Below are positions 1 to 12,779 of a DNA stretch of 64,000 bases, piece by piece (within the stretch, counting starts at the first letter, position 1; every line of letters starts with the position of its first letter). The notes under the pieces were generated by a model, which saw nothing but the letters and a program-made list of their open reading frames with translations, was not told where the DNA came from and did not search any database. Position numbers and translations under genes: made by a program. Origin of the DNA: Toxoplasma gondii ME49 (taxonomy: Eukaryota > Apicomplexa > Conoidasida > Eucoccidiorida > Sarcocystidae); assembly GCF_000006565.2 (NCBI RefSeq), contig NC_031476.1, positions 5,083,900 through 5,147,899 of the forward strand, given 5' to 3'.

Positions 1-3000
1 CAGTCGGATAAAAAACGCATTCGCCCTCCAGGGTGAGATCAAAAAATTGCGCGGCGTTGCCACCGCGAAAAGACAATCAACAACTGCCACGCACAAAATA
101 CCGAGAAAACGAATGTACCGCGAAACACGACGAAACTCGAGGTCGTCGGCAGAGCCGGGGGAACAAGCGGAGAGGGAGGTCGGAAAGCTGCGGAGGAAAG
201 CAGCGAGAAAACGACGCTCCGTGTACACGGCAAGCAAACGCCTAAGCAAAAAGATTCACATAAACATGGCAGCTGCGGCCACCTTCAGCCTTTTGGGCGG
301 GAGGCGAGCAAGCGAGACAGGCAACGCAGTGAGCAAGCAATAAAATGCAGATAGGGGAAGAACAAGCAGGACTGGACGGAAGGCAAGGCAACGAGAAAAG
401 CAAGCGAAGAGACGGGAGGACGTAGAGCAGGAATCACGGCGGGAACGAGGTTCAGTGGCTCGGCTGCGACCTGGAGTCTTCTGTTCGTCGTTTCCTGGTA
501 TCCTATTGTGTGGATTATTTGAGGAAATCTCGGCGGAAAGACTACAAAGAAGAAAGAATGCCTTTAAATCCCGGGGGGGAAAGGGTCATCGTATCCGGGG
601 TCTGTCGACCACGTCGATGCAAGCAGCCGAGAGATTCCGGTTGGGGACGGTGGAGTGGACGCAAACTGCACGAGACAAATTTTAGTGGTCCCGGTATGAA
701 GGACTTCTGGCTTGCTCGCGAGCTCCAACCAATCATTGATATATTTGATGTACCGCACAGCGACTAACGGTGTAAAACTGTGTAGCAGAACGGGGAAGAG
801 AGACACGCGCCGCTGTTGCTCTAGATTCGAAGGAAGGAAGGTCCCCCCGTCTTTCAAAAGGATCGAGAGGCCTGCGAATGAGGAGGGACGGCAGAGCTTA
901 ATGTAGTGCCTGGAAACCGGTATCGAGGTCAAGGGAGCTAGGACAGTCTTGAATTGTGCCAACACGGAAACGGACACACCCATATCAGACACGGTGTAGC
1001 AGCACGCACCAAGCGGTGGCCTGTAGCGCGGTTTAGTCAACAAAGGAAACAGAGACTTCAAACGATTGCGCTTGAAACAATGTGAGCAAAACGCCTTCGC
1101 CCGTTCCGGACGGCACTGTCACACCGTGGAGCTCTCCGCCGCCGAGGCGGAGGCAAACCGCTGACTTGGTAGCTTTACAAGTCTGGCGCGAATGCCTTTC
1201 TCGCCACGACGTCTGCTTGTTCCGCGATATACCCGTCAGGGAAACCGTCATTGTACCCGGAAGGGAAAAATCCAGATGTCTCAAAAGTGACGCGCGCCAG
1301 CCGCGAAGGAGCGACAACTGCGTGGGTGCCACTGCTGCTTGAGGTGTACATCCACTGTCCGGTGTCAAGCACAGCTGCACGTGGCCATCCTGTCCACTAC
1401 ATCAAAATCTTGACTCTCTCAAAGTTTGACGAAAAAGCTTGCTCACACGGAAGAGCTGATTGCTCGTGTGCAAGCGCGGCCTCACGCCTGTGCTTGCGAT
1501 TTCCGCTTAGTAGCGCGGTGAGAAAGTTTCAAGCGCTGTGAAGATGGACAGAAAGGGGGGCGCGGGAGAGTGTCTTCATTGCATGCACAGCGCGAGGCAA
1601 CCCAACCAAAAACGAGTTGCACCCTTATTTTGCGCAGGCACGGGTCATCCCAGTTACCCGGCACGGTCCCTGCGCCCTACGACAGGGAGCCGAGGCAGGC
1701 TACACCGGCGGGAAGCCCAGTCGGATCTCCGGGAGAGAGTGGAACGGAGGTCCCACCACGGAATAAAAGGCGGGCGACTGCACAGCTCGGCCGAGTTGTC
1801 GACCCAGACTGCTGCAGTTTTCTCAAATAAGCCGGCTGCGGCGTCTGTCGTTTTTTTCGCCCTGCGTTGGGGTCGCCAACGACCAGGTCGCACGATGAAA
1901 CCGTGTTTACCGTCTGCCAATTTACATGCTGGCGCCAATCGACAGGAGGGGAGAACGTTTCTGTGAGAAGGCAGAGGAGAAGGAAGAGTGCCAGTTGTGG
2001 GTCCTCAGCCAAATCTTGAGAAATCACTACTTCTGTTTACGCCAGAATGAGGTCGCTGAAGTCGAGTTTTTTATCCTGTGGCCCCGGGTACTGGACCAAG
2101 ATCACTTGCCCGGCAGTCTTCTCGATTTAGGTGTGGCGACGGATCACAACTCCTGTGTGTCCTTTATTCGTTTCCAAACCTCTGTGCGAAAACTACCTTC
2201 ACGTGTCTCTTCGACGACGTCCCCACATCTGGGAAAGAACTATCGTTTACTATACTCTTGTATTCGTGCTTCAAGCTTCCACAGTCCGGGGGCCCGCCTC
2301 TTTGTACTGCATCGTTACTGTCTCCGTCGGGGCTTGCTCTACACAGTGGCCAAGCCAAGTGTTTGGAGTCCAACTACTTTGCCGTGCCGGCTGGCGTGTT
2401 TGCTTTCCGAAGAAGCACAGTCTAGAAGGCCATTTACTGCGTCTCTTTCGCTGTCTAGGTCTCAGTTTTTCCCTCTTTTCCCGTTCAGAGGAGAGGCAGG
2501 AATCGACACGGCTCCCGTCGTCCTCTGCTGCCGTTTTGTCCTTTTCTCGTTTGGGCACCTGCAGGGTCAGGGAACGACAGAGTGGTGGAATGCGTGGCGG
2601 ATTGTGTCGCTCAGATATCGCAGTTTGTCCATGCAAAAGAGTTGTTCACTTCAAAGACTCGACCTCGCGCCCCAATGATGTTTAAAGAGTGCGTATTTTC
2701 CTGTCGCGCCCTGTTGTGATGTCGACATTTCGCTTCAGTGCGAGAGCCAAGCGCAAGTCCCAACGCTAGTGGGAGACCATTTCCTCTGCAATCCGCACCG
2801 CCGTTTCCGCTTTTTTTGTGCACAGACGAAGGCTCTAGCCGCTCTTCTCTGTAGCGCGCCTGCCTTCTGCTGCACAACACGTGGACCGTTCTCACCGTTC
2901 GGATTGAAGATACTCTTCGGTTGCTCGTGACGTCTGCGAGTGACCAGCACACACAAAACCGGGTACTACTCGAGAATCTCGAAATTCGCTTCAGCAACTT

Positions 3001-3959
3001 CTTTTTCCACTGTTGTGTCTTACCCAATTCGTGCTTTTTTGGAGACTTGTCTCCCGATGAAAGCCAGGATCCGGAGACAGCAGATCTTTGGAGCCTCACC
3101 CAACCTTGGGTGATCGACAAAGACCCCGTGGGTTATTTAGCTAGCTTGAGACGACGCGCCGTTGGTCCCAGCCGGGTGGCCGACGGCTTTTTTTCTGATG
3201 GATTTTGTTGGTGTCTATGAACGTATGTTCCGAAGATGCATGCCCCTGCTATCCTGCATCGCTCACTGCTTCCTCCTGGCAGACCCTCCCGTGGCTCTGC
3301 TTCTTTGTCAAAAACGCCTCTGTAGAACGCGCCTTCCGCTTGCTCTGTTCCAGGCCTTTCTTGTTTAAGCTTAACTCTGGCGTACTCTTCTGGCAAAGAC
3401 TAACTGGAATTGCGACTCCTCTCCGCTTTGCGTTGTGCGCGAGCTTCCCATCACTCTGAACGTGAGGCTGTCCAATCGCCACACACACCCCCCCCCCCGA
3501 TCTAGTGAGTAGTAAACCTTAAAGGAATGCGAAGGCTTTCCCGTCCGTTCTGTCTCTTGCCCTTCACTGAATTTTCCTTGACCCGGAGTTCACGCCCGCA
3601 GAAGGAAGGGTGTTCTAGAGTTTAAGGAAAACCTATACAAACTCTGAGGATACCCGCGGCGAGGCGAGCGGCGACAGTCACCTCGAGGCTTATGTCGGTT
3701 CCAGGTGCAAAGGACGCCGCCGAAGCCCCGAGCAGCGAAGAGAATACGCACCTGGTGCTTGCCCCGTGGCCGTTGGCAAAGGAACGAAATCGCAGGCTGG
3801 ATCGACGCAGCGAAGGCCATACGCGGATGTCCTCGCTGGGCTCGGCGTTGTATAGTTCGTTGCAACCCCAGAGAAAAGGCCATCCCGCTGCGCGCCGTTC
3901 CTGCGTCTCCACCTTGCGCCTCTCCGCTCTCGTCCCCTTGGGGTCGTCATGAAGCAGCC
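1..3959. other. upstream region with no supported gene
   Basis: No reading frame here shows a recognisable domain or a convincing exon chain. Position and strand suggest promoter plus 5' UTR for the membrane-protein gene starting at 3960. It contains an 11-base C run at 3488-3498 and a TGCATGC motif at 3237. A plus-strand frame open from the left edge to 343 is very basic and has a donor-like GGTGAG near 31-36, so the first ~30 bases could be the end of an exon of a gene outside the window. That is only a possibility. Confidence 0.5.
3237..3243. promoter_or_regulatory. TGCATGC motif upstream of the two-TM protein gene
   Basis: Palindromic TGCATGC lies about 720 bases upstream of the ATG at 3960. 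The motif is known to be enriched in Toxoplasma promoters and resembles ApiAP2 binding sites. A single 7-mer is weak evidence, and its role here is inferred from position only. Confidence 0.35.
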
Positions 3960-6900
3960 ATGGCGGGGTCGAAAGGCGACGAAACTCCCGCGGGCAGCGC
4001 GGCAGCGCCGAGTCGAGGCAAGCGAATGGAAGCCGTGGAGATTCGCCGGAAGTCGCCCTCTCGGAGTCGTGTGAGGACACCGCCGTCTATGCGTTGCTCC
4101 ACAGCGCGACAGTCTTCTTGCGGCGGCGGCCAACTGTCGTGGATCGTCATTGTTATCTTCGTTGTCGAAGCCTTCTGCTTCTTCTCTCTCGGCACTATCT
4201 TCTGCTACTACTTCTGGGGCGACCGTTCCAGCGGCCACCATTCCAGGGACGCTCTCGCCTCCACCGGCGCGGTCGGCCCAAACCTTTCTTCTGTGGCAGG
4301 GACAGATGCCCCGGGAGACACCACCTCTGTAGCGTCTCCGCCTGCAGCCCGGCTTGGCAGCGGCGGAAAGCCGTGGGGTAGGAAAATCCCTGGGGGCCTT
4401 CCCAACCTTCTGGGCGAGGGAGAAGACCTGCCTTTCGATCGCAGGCATCTCCAATCTTTCTTTGCTCGCAGTGAAAAGACCCGTGCGACGGAGACGCCGT
4501 TGCCTTGGGGTGACGACGGGGAGCATGCCTTCGAGTCGCCCTCTCTCACCGAGCATCTTGCGTCCTCGTTCGGGGAGCTCCCGGCCGCTGTGGTAGCCCC
4601 TGGAATCTCAGAGCGGCGTCTCGAGGAGGATGACTCCTCCATGGGGAGCGAGCCCTCCGAGGACGACGGGAGCGCGGCAGACGACACCGTCACATACATC
4701 CCGCCGCATCGGACAGGAAATGACATCGACGGCCAGGCGGAAGACACCACCCTGTCGCCCCAGCACACGACGGCCTGGGACGCGTCGTCGTCTTGGAGTC
4801 GGGACACCCAGAAGAGCATGTTCACCGAAGAGTACGAACTGTCGAATGAAATGTGGGGACACTCGGAGACCAGCAGCGACAACGGCGAAGAAGAAGAAGA
4901 CGAACAGTACCTCTTCGACGACGCCCAGAGCCGAAAACCGAAAGGCTTGCTCCCCGAGACTGAGTCCCAAAAGCACCCCGCCGCAGCTGGCCGCCCCGAG
5001 CCTGTAGAGCGAAACGACGTAGGCCCTAGCTCCGGGTCCGTCGAGTCGGGAGCCCAGGCGAAAGGCTCTGGAACCAAGAGCTCTCAACCTGCGCGAGGCA
5101 ACCGACCTAAACGCCGACTCCACCGAAAGCGTGAGAGCAGTCCTGACGTTTCCGAAGAAGAGGTTGCGGGGTCCGAAAGCGACAAAGTTGTCCGCGTGGA
5201 GTCCGCGGTGCTGCCCTCTTCCCCCGTGGCGCCAGACAAGGAAGTCGATACCGATGGGGGAGTTGCGGCGAAGAATCTTCCGAGAAAAGACAGCGATCCG
5301 AAGAAAAAGAGAGAAGAAGGATCACACGCTGGCTTTGACGAGCGTGTAGTCGGCCATGGGGTCATGCGTCGGATGAGAGTGACGCGAGAAAGTCTCGCCA
5401 GAATCGCCAAGAAGAAGCTGCGTAAGTCGTCGGGGGGGAGACGGAGCGAGAGGACTCCGATGTCGACTTGGGGGAACACCGTCTTTGCATGCTGGATCGC
5501 TGCATCCGTCGATTCAACGGCAGATGCCGACAAACAATGGACGCCTTTTTTCCGGCGAAACGCCGTCTCACTTCGACAGAGGAATAACGGAAAGGCGAAG
5601 CAAAATGTGTGCACATGTTGGAAGAAAACAGACGAGTTTGTGGAGACTTTTCTGCACCGAGAGTATGTGAGAGCAGGTGTGTGTGAATCCACATAGAGAG
5701 TTCCGAAGTCGCTTTCCCAAGACCGCACGCGATATGGAGCGACAGGAACTCTTCTTATTCCGTGCATTTGTGTCCAGGCGATTTCTATCCGTTTCAAGGG
5801 TAGTGGCGCGCCCGATTGCTTTTCATGTTCAAGGGTGTCTGTGGTGCTCGGTGAAGAAATGGTAGCTTCGGGGTGACCTCCGTGGACGGCCTTCCAACTC
5901 GAAGGCAACAGAAGAATTTTTCGACCACGTGGCTGTCTATGTGGCGGTCGCTCTGCACGAGAGAAGTCCACCAAGTGGCTCGCGTTTTCGAGATGCATGC
6001 GTTGCGCTTGTTGCTGTCTTCTGACAGGGCAATTCCACTGCGACATGCACCGGCAACAAGTTTGCGACTACCTCAAGTCTGACGATCAGCAGTACCGCGT
6101 CTGGTTCACCCTGTCAGTTCTGTACGGCCTCGAGTGGCCCTTCTACTCGTACGCGGATGGCGGTGGCAGTCATTTTCTTCAAGAGCTCCTCGATCACACG
6201 CGCGACTTCGGGCCTCCCGCGGGGGCCAGTTCCCTTGTTCGTAGGCGCTACGAACACTTCCGAGAGTGTGGAATGCCTCAGGCCTTCGAGAGTGGGGTAA
6301 GCCGGATGTTTGTGCATCTTACTTCACTCGACCGAGGAAACAAGGCAGGTCGCATGTTCTGCAGTGAGGACTGAATGCAACGTCGTGATGGCAGTTGGTC
6401 GCTGTAAAACAATTTCGACAGGAGAGCGTGCAGCCCGTACACCTTCCTGTTTCGTCCTTTGTATCGGCTGTCTGGGGCGAACCCGTTGAGGTGATGTCGG
6501 CGCTGTCCTAAAAGCGTACCTTCCACGTGGTTCTCAGTGTGTGTGGTGAGTGTGACTGGTGTTTGCTTCGAGGCTCGATCGAGCTGGATCTCTTTTTTCC
6601 CTCGAGTACAGCGTCTTGATTTACCTTCTGTGCCAGTACTTGCGAATGCGCTCCAGCTCAAAACGCTGATGGATACTCTGCCGTCGGGGGCCGAGTTTCC
6701 CAGTGTTCTCAAGAAGGCGGCGAAGGACGTTCGCTTGCGCAAGGTTCTCTTCGGCATGGGAGATGTCCACGTTCCTTTCGACGGGGTGACCACTCTTGCT
6801 CACGTCTTTGATATGGTGGAAGATGCTATGGGCCTCGCCTGGGGGAAGGCTGTTTTCCTTGGACAAGATCCTACTGCCCCGACTCACTGTAAACGTAAGA

Positions 6901-9900
6901 AAGGTCGCTAACGACTGCCAAGAAAAGCACGAAGAGAGGGCTTGTACGTGGAGGGAAATAATCGCGCTATTTGGTGCATGTCGATGGGTCTTGGTTTCGT
7001 ACGGAGATCTCGTGTTCCGTGGGTAAACGGCCTGGTAGTGTCGCTTGTGTGTTTTAAACGTAGCAACAAGGTTAGAGGGCGGGCGCGAAAGCACCCTTCC
7101 TTCGTCTTGTTGGGGGTGTCTGCTGTTTCTTCCATCAATGCGTGGAAAACACTGTTTATGGTTTTATTTGTTTCCTCTGTATGCAGCTTTCTCTCTCGAT
7201 GAACTGTATTATAAGTACATGTTCGCTTTCAGTGAAAGTCGGCGGTATTTCTCCATGGTTATCCTGCTCAGCCGAGCAATGCGACAACATGTCACTCAGA
7301 AGTAAGTGACGAGAACATGTTTCCCAGAGGGGGGGGAAGGAGACTAAGGCCGCGATCACTGTCACGTTGGTGACACGAGCATGTGTATCCTTTTACGCGT
7401 TGTTCTTCGCATATCTGCACTGGCTGGCGCTGACGACACAGCAAATGTCAGTTCTACGAGCCAGGTCTGACGCGAACACTACAATTTATAGTCGAAATGC
7501 GTGCTCCCGATGCTCGTAAGTCAGTTCGCGACTGCAGCTCTCGATCCTCATGTTTACGCAGAAGGCGGTTCGTGTCACAGCCAAAGGCCACTATACTTGT
7601 TTTGATCTCGATTTTGTTTCCGCACTAGTCCTAGTCATGGAGTGGAGCTTCCGTCCCCTACAGTCCGAGATTGGGAGACCACGTTTGGCAAACAGAGGTG
7701 GCATTCATGAGAAAAGGGAAGGGCCTGCGGTACGTAGTGGTATTTCTGAGTTGTAACACGTACCAGGTAAGAAGCAAGCACGGGGCGCTCTCTATACCTG
7801 TCCGGTCGTCTTGTGTTTGCTCGCTGTCAGACCCCACAACGGTATCATACTTCTTCTCGTTGAGCAGCCTCACGTCTCCAGCAGCACTTCGACACCCTCG
7901 CCAGTTGCGCAAATGTCCGCGAAATCTTCCCACTTCCCGCGGCGCCTCTCTGCAATGCTCTCGAGCAATGGGCATGGGCTGCGTTCAAGAGGGGGTTGGG
8001 GAGGACGCCGAATTCCCCAGATAGGGACAGGTGACTTCGATCCAGACGCTCTCCAGCGTTTGCATGATTTCCAGATGCTGCAGGAGGAAGTCAGACAAAG
8101 TATTCTCATGAAACTGGAAAGCGCGATCATCCGATTCTACCCCACAAGCAAAACGATGCGAAGAGACATCGTCAAGCTTCCGGATGTCCGTGTCTCAGGT
8201 TTCTTCTTCCGCTCTGCAGATGGCTGGACACATGAGAAAGGTCTTGTGGGGCTGGAAATCGACTTCACGCTGATGGAGAGGTTCAAGGAGCAAACACCTC
8301 CGAATGGCGTTTTGATTCAGGTCACCTTGTTGGACTTGTGGGCAACACAACCTATCGAGGAGTGGCCAGACGTCATGGATCCTTCGAAGAAACTTGTTTC
8401 CTCGTACACTGCGACGCAGCTGCTCAAATCGGAACTACAGTGGGACCAGTCGCTGGCAAGTTTTGAGTGGGGTAGGACGAAATTCATTTACTCGACCGTC
8501 TCTGAGGTGTTTGAATATGAGAAAATCGACACGGTGAATCGCGTCAGCTTCGACCCAGACATTCAAGTCATGCTGCTGCAAAGCTACAGTGATTTTGTCG
8601 CAAACGGCAAGGAAGACGGCATGATGGCGATGATCATCGAGGTCCTCCAGCGCAAGCCGCTCGGCCACTCTGGGGTTCCCCGAGAGTTCCGAGCAGACCG
8701 CATAGTCCTGCAAGGCACAGCGACTCCCCTCGAGCAGCGTGGAGGTGGGAAAGGGCAGCTGTATAGAAAGATGCAGTTCGGCGCGGGAATTGACTACGGT
8801 GAAGTTCTGCAGATCGAGAAGGCGATTCGACAGCACACGGTCATGTTGCACATCAAAATCCTTGGCTTGGGACACGCAGCCGCGGAAGACTGGCGCGGTC
8901 TGAAGGCGCACGAAATCCTCAATCGTCTCGCCCAACGGCTCCGAGGAACCTTCGAAATCCACTACGTTAATCCGGGGAAAATGCCAGAAAGTGTAAGCAG
9001 CAACCAGAGACGCAACGGGGTTGGAACGGGAAGACGAGCAGCTTGCAGGGAAGTTCTGGATACGCCGAAGGAACCGGGAATCGAGACTCGAAATCCGATG
9101 CAAGATTCTGAAATAACGTGCAGCCGGTTAAATGGGGAAGAAGGCACCGTAAATTAATATCATCGGTTTGTGTGTATTGTACACTCACGGTAACATTTAC
9201 ATCTTTGTTGCGGCGGCTACAAAGCATGTCGCGGACGCGCGGCAAGTTGGGATGTGCCACCAGCTACCAGATGTTTGGACTGTGGAGGTCGTCCGTCTGT
9301 CGAACTGCACATTCGAGTTGTAGACCAGTCAGTGTGCTTGAATGACACAGTCCAGGACTGGTTGGCGACGGGATTCACATGATATTGGCCCACAAATTCC
9401 AACTTGTCTCGAGGATGTACATCATCAAGCGATCTGTCTGTGTTCTTGTCCAATACTGTTTCAGCCTCAGGTAGCTACGCGGTCGGTGAAGTGCACCAAC
9501 GTGATTCCAGACTGGATCCTCGCTATGGCTGTCTTTGCGACGGCGTCCTTCTTTATCATCTTCATCATTCTGATGATGTACCACCGTAAGCTGGATGTGC
9601 CCTGGTGGCTCTCGTGTTGGTGTAGCCGGTTCTCGCCGTGGGAGAAGGACACTGCAGACAAGCAAAGCACCTGTCCAAGTGATATGGAGAGCAGCCGAGG
9701 CGAAGGCGATGTGGACCATGTGCGTAGTCCTGGTGTAAGTGACGATGAAGACGAGGCAGAGGATCCAGGAACGAAGCGGTCGATGGCATGCATAATAGAA
9801 GAGGATTACGAATGGGGAGAGTATGGGCATGCAGGCGATCTTACACGCGCAAGTGTGCATGGCTCTCGGGATCGTAGCTCTTTCGAGCATGTGGTTGACC

Positions 9901-10181
9901 CTTCCTTACGGTCACCCTACGCTGGCCCTTCCAGGCCTGGAAGCGGCTGCGGCAGTAACTTCGGAATCGCTGCGGGGTTCCACCAGAGTTCATCTTCAAG
10001 TGTGGGACTCGCCAGAAATCCTTCCAGAGGCTATGATGATGTCAACATGGGGCACCCAGTCGCGCCACGAGGTGTGTTGAATTCGATGCCAGTTGTCCGC
10101 ACGCCTACTCTGACAAGAGCCGTATCACGGCGATTGGGCGCAGAATCAGGTTTCAGCACTCCAAATGGATCCAATATATAA
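3960..10181 (+). CDS. large protein with one membrane span near each end, unknown family (7 exons)
   Basis: Predicted exons: 3960-5421, 6028-6348, 6637-6894, 7187-7301, 7664-7729, 7882-8992 and 9471-10181. All junctions are GT-AG and phase-consistent, giving about 1347 residues. The start was chosen at 3960 (context CAGCCATGG); the frame is open further upstream with a Met at 3705. Residues ~1-58 are basic and Ser-rich. A strong hydrophobic span lies at ~59-86 (begins LSWIVIVIFVVEAF). An acidic, Ser-rich stretch follows to ~485, including a Glu/Asp cluster. The exon 2-6 part (~490-1110) has a globular composition. A second span lies at ~1124-1146 (AMAVFATASFFIIFIILMM), followed by an acidic/Ser-rich tail of ~200 residues. 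Two spans predict that both tails share one side and ~1030 residues lie on the other (lumen or outside), if the first span is an uncleaved anchor. No family was recognised. Exon 5 is the least certain. Confidence 0.75.
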
Positions 10182-12779
10182 GAAATGATCTACTGCAACG
10201 CGTGAACAGTAGATGCTGAACAGACCAGACCTGTGAGGCGATGTGTACGCTGAAGAGCGCGCACGATGGGCAGGCACAGATAAGCAAGACCACAGTGAAG
10301 GAAAACCCCTTTGACTAGTGTCCAACTATCCTGTTCGTGTCTCCTGTGTGTTTGAATTGTATTGACCGGCCACCGTATTGCTCCAGGTGCAAACAGTGTT
10401 GGTGCGCCACGGATGCCAACACGACGACTTCGTGGCTTGTTTTATTTTCTTGTGAAGGAAGGATCAAGGATCAAACGTTTTGCTTGTGTAATGAGACCCT
10501 GTCTGAAAGAACTTCGACAGATAGAGTGTTTCAGGGTGCGGCGGTAAATGCATTCGCGAAGGGAACGTTTGATCAGGGAAATGACGGTTTAGTTCATTTT
10601 TTAATCGGTAGACGCCCACCACCAGGCGAACAATTTCAACGACACGGTAAACGTCGCAAGTTTTTGTGTGTTGTTCAATGTAGCCACTCTTGCATTTCCA
10701 GTGTGCGCCGCCTCTTGAGCGTAAATTCCGCACAGTGTCCCTGGGGATTGAGTGTTTCCGCGTGTGTGCAGTACCGGTATTCGAAGTTTGGTTCCTTTAA
10801 TAGTTTGCCTCTCGAGTCAACTGGTGTTCCCGCGTCTGAGAAGTCCCGTTATCGAATAGTCTGTTGCTTGAGTGCTTCGCTTTTCGAAATAACTGAAGAT
10901 CGTTACAGCTTCATGAGAGGAACCAACGCCTTCAGGCATCGAAGTTTTTTTGTCCTATCATGAGGTAAAAGTGGCAGAAACGTGCGAGTCTCGAAGACAG
11001 TAAAGCTACTCCTAGTATTGCAACTGCAGGAATGCGTATACGCTGCTTTCACGTTGTCGGGTTCTCTTTGACCAAACGATTATTGCCTAGCAGCTTGACG
11101 GAATCGCCATCGGCAGTTCTATCTCCTGGTTAGCAGGGCTGGCCTCGCGACGGATTTATCTTTGGCCCGGTGTTGCGATTTACATTGCCAGTGACTGGGT
11201 AGGTCCCAATATTCTAAGCGCTCCACATTGCGTCGTACAGACAAAACGACAGCTTTGCAGTTGAAACACGCTCAAAAGCAGAAACTCTTCTTGTTCACCG
11301 TAGTGGGAAAGCGTATTTAAACGATCTCGCTGGGAGAGCGAGGTCGGTAGTGCCACTATTTGGAAGCCGAGCTTGGCTATCACAGGCCTTGCAAGGAACT
11401 GCAATGCAAAAGAACCTGTGATATTCTGTCAGCGTCCACACCGTAGCACAAGGTAGCGCACGCTGAGCATGAGCAGTTACAGTTTTAAAAAAATCAGGAC
11501 ATATATTAGTTATGCTACATTTCAGTAAAATGATTCTGTTTAATAACTATAGATTTCTGTGAGCACTATTGCTTTTTCGTTTAAAATGTTTTCTTCAAAA
11601 TCTTTTTCGCGGATGCCTGCGTTCCCCATAAGCAGTAGCTGCGACTGTTACTCACGCTTAGCGAAAACTAATCAAGCAATACTCAAAACGGTTCAAATGC
11701 CTCTTGAATTTGCGGTGGGATTAAGATACATTTCAGGCGAAGCAGAGCAGTTGGGTAGCTCGTCGGCGGCAGTGAAGACAGAAGTTGTAGAACCGAACGC
11801 CATGGTTATACATGGCCCACTTCCAGCCGAAGGTAATAATGCTATCTGGTTCTTCTTCCCTTGTGAGCAGTCCACTTGGTCTCGTCAGCCTTGGAAGTTT
11901 AAGGCGTGTCAGACTTCTGCACCCAATCGCGAACTCTGTGTACCTTCCGCTTGGAAAATGGAGTTGCATACGAGCGAAGCGAGGAACTTGCTGATAAATG
12001 ACCACCACCAGGTCTTTAGGGACGAGCGGTTTCGTGGGGCCGCGAGGGGATCGAGTGTGTTTTGAGGAGTTGACTGCCAAGCCCTGTTAAGCAACTCTGC
12101 GTAGGCGGGAGGCTTTGCAATCGATCTTGACGTCCCAACCAAGAATACATGATCAACTCCTGTCCGTCAGTGTAGCGCTGTCAATCCTCATTTGGTCTAA
12201 GGTGTCAGAACTTGACATGCGCTCTCGATTGTCAGAGTGATCAGCAACATCATAGGTTGCACGCATTCAAACAACAGACGTTGCATGTGACGATTTGATG
12301 CTTCATATCCCATGGGTCTATGAAAAGAGGACTACGATCCATCGTAGCGTGTTAGTTGCACTGTTCATCTAGTAACTAACCGCTTCTTGCAAGTGTTCAG
12401 CGCATTCGCAGAACTAGTGTACCCTCGTGTTACGTATGTAGTCGCCGCAAGAAGTCAAAATACATTCTCCAATTTTCTTCGCGCATACGTTCAAAACCAA
12501 CGGTGCAACAAAATTGTACATTTGAGTAGCCTCTGGGTTCTTAACTCATCCGCTCGCGCTCTGCACCAATAAATATTTTCACACTACAGTTCCCCGTCCT
12601 CTAGGTGCTTTATGTGGTATCCTGTTCGAACGTCGTGAACTCTTGCAGGAGAGTCTCGGCGAGATCCCATCGTGTGGTGATACGTTTTTACCCGCTACTA
12701 CCTCCACCGGCAGCTCAACTGTTCGAGCAGGAGACGAGCGGGCGCTGCCGAAACTTGATTCGTTCTCTTTGTGCAAGCC
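10182..12779. other. intergenic region, probable 3' UTR then promoter
   Basis: This 2.6 kb lies between the stop at 10181 and the ATG at 12780. Plus-strand frames at 10337-10963 (208 codons) and 11559-12065 (168 codons) are open but lack domains, good start context or splice partners. They are probably chance openings in UTR or flank. T-rich and A-rich patches lie around 11480-11600. No RNA gene was seen. Confidence 0.5.

Noticed and set aside
1926..2685. Plus-strand frames of 250 and 184 codons in the 5' region
   Set aside because: They overlap each other in different frames, with C/T-rich leader-like composition and no domain. They are better explained as the UTR or promoter of the gene at 3960.
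3690..6046. Minus-strand frames of about 290-320 codons (3690-4556, 4208-5077, 5084-6046)
   Set aside because: They are antisense to exon 1 of the two-TM protein gene. They show no domains, and the plus-strand frame has a membrane span, a good start and phase-matched exons.
10337..10963. 208-codon plus-strand frame after the two-TM gene
   Set aside because: It is Cys-rich with no known spacing, has no Kozak-like start and no splice partner. It is probably 3' UTR.
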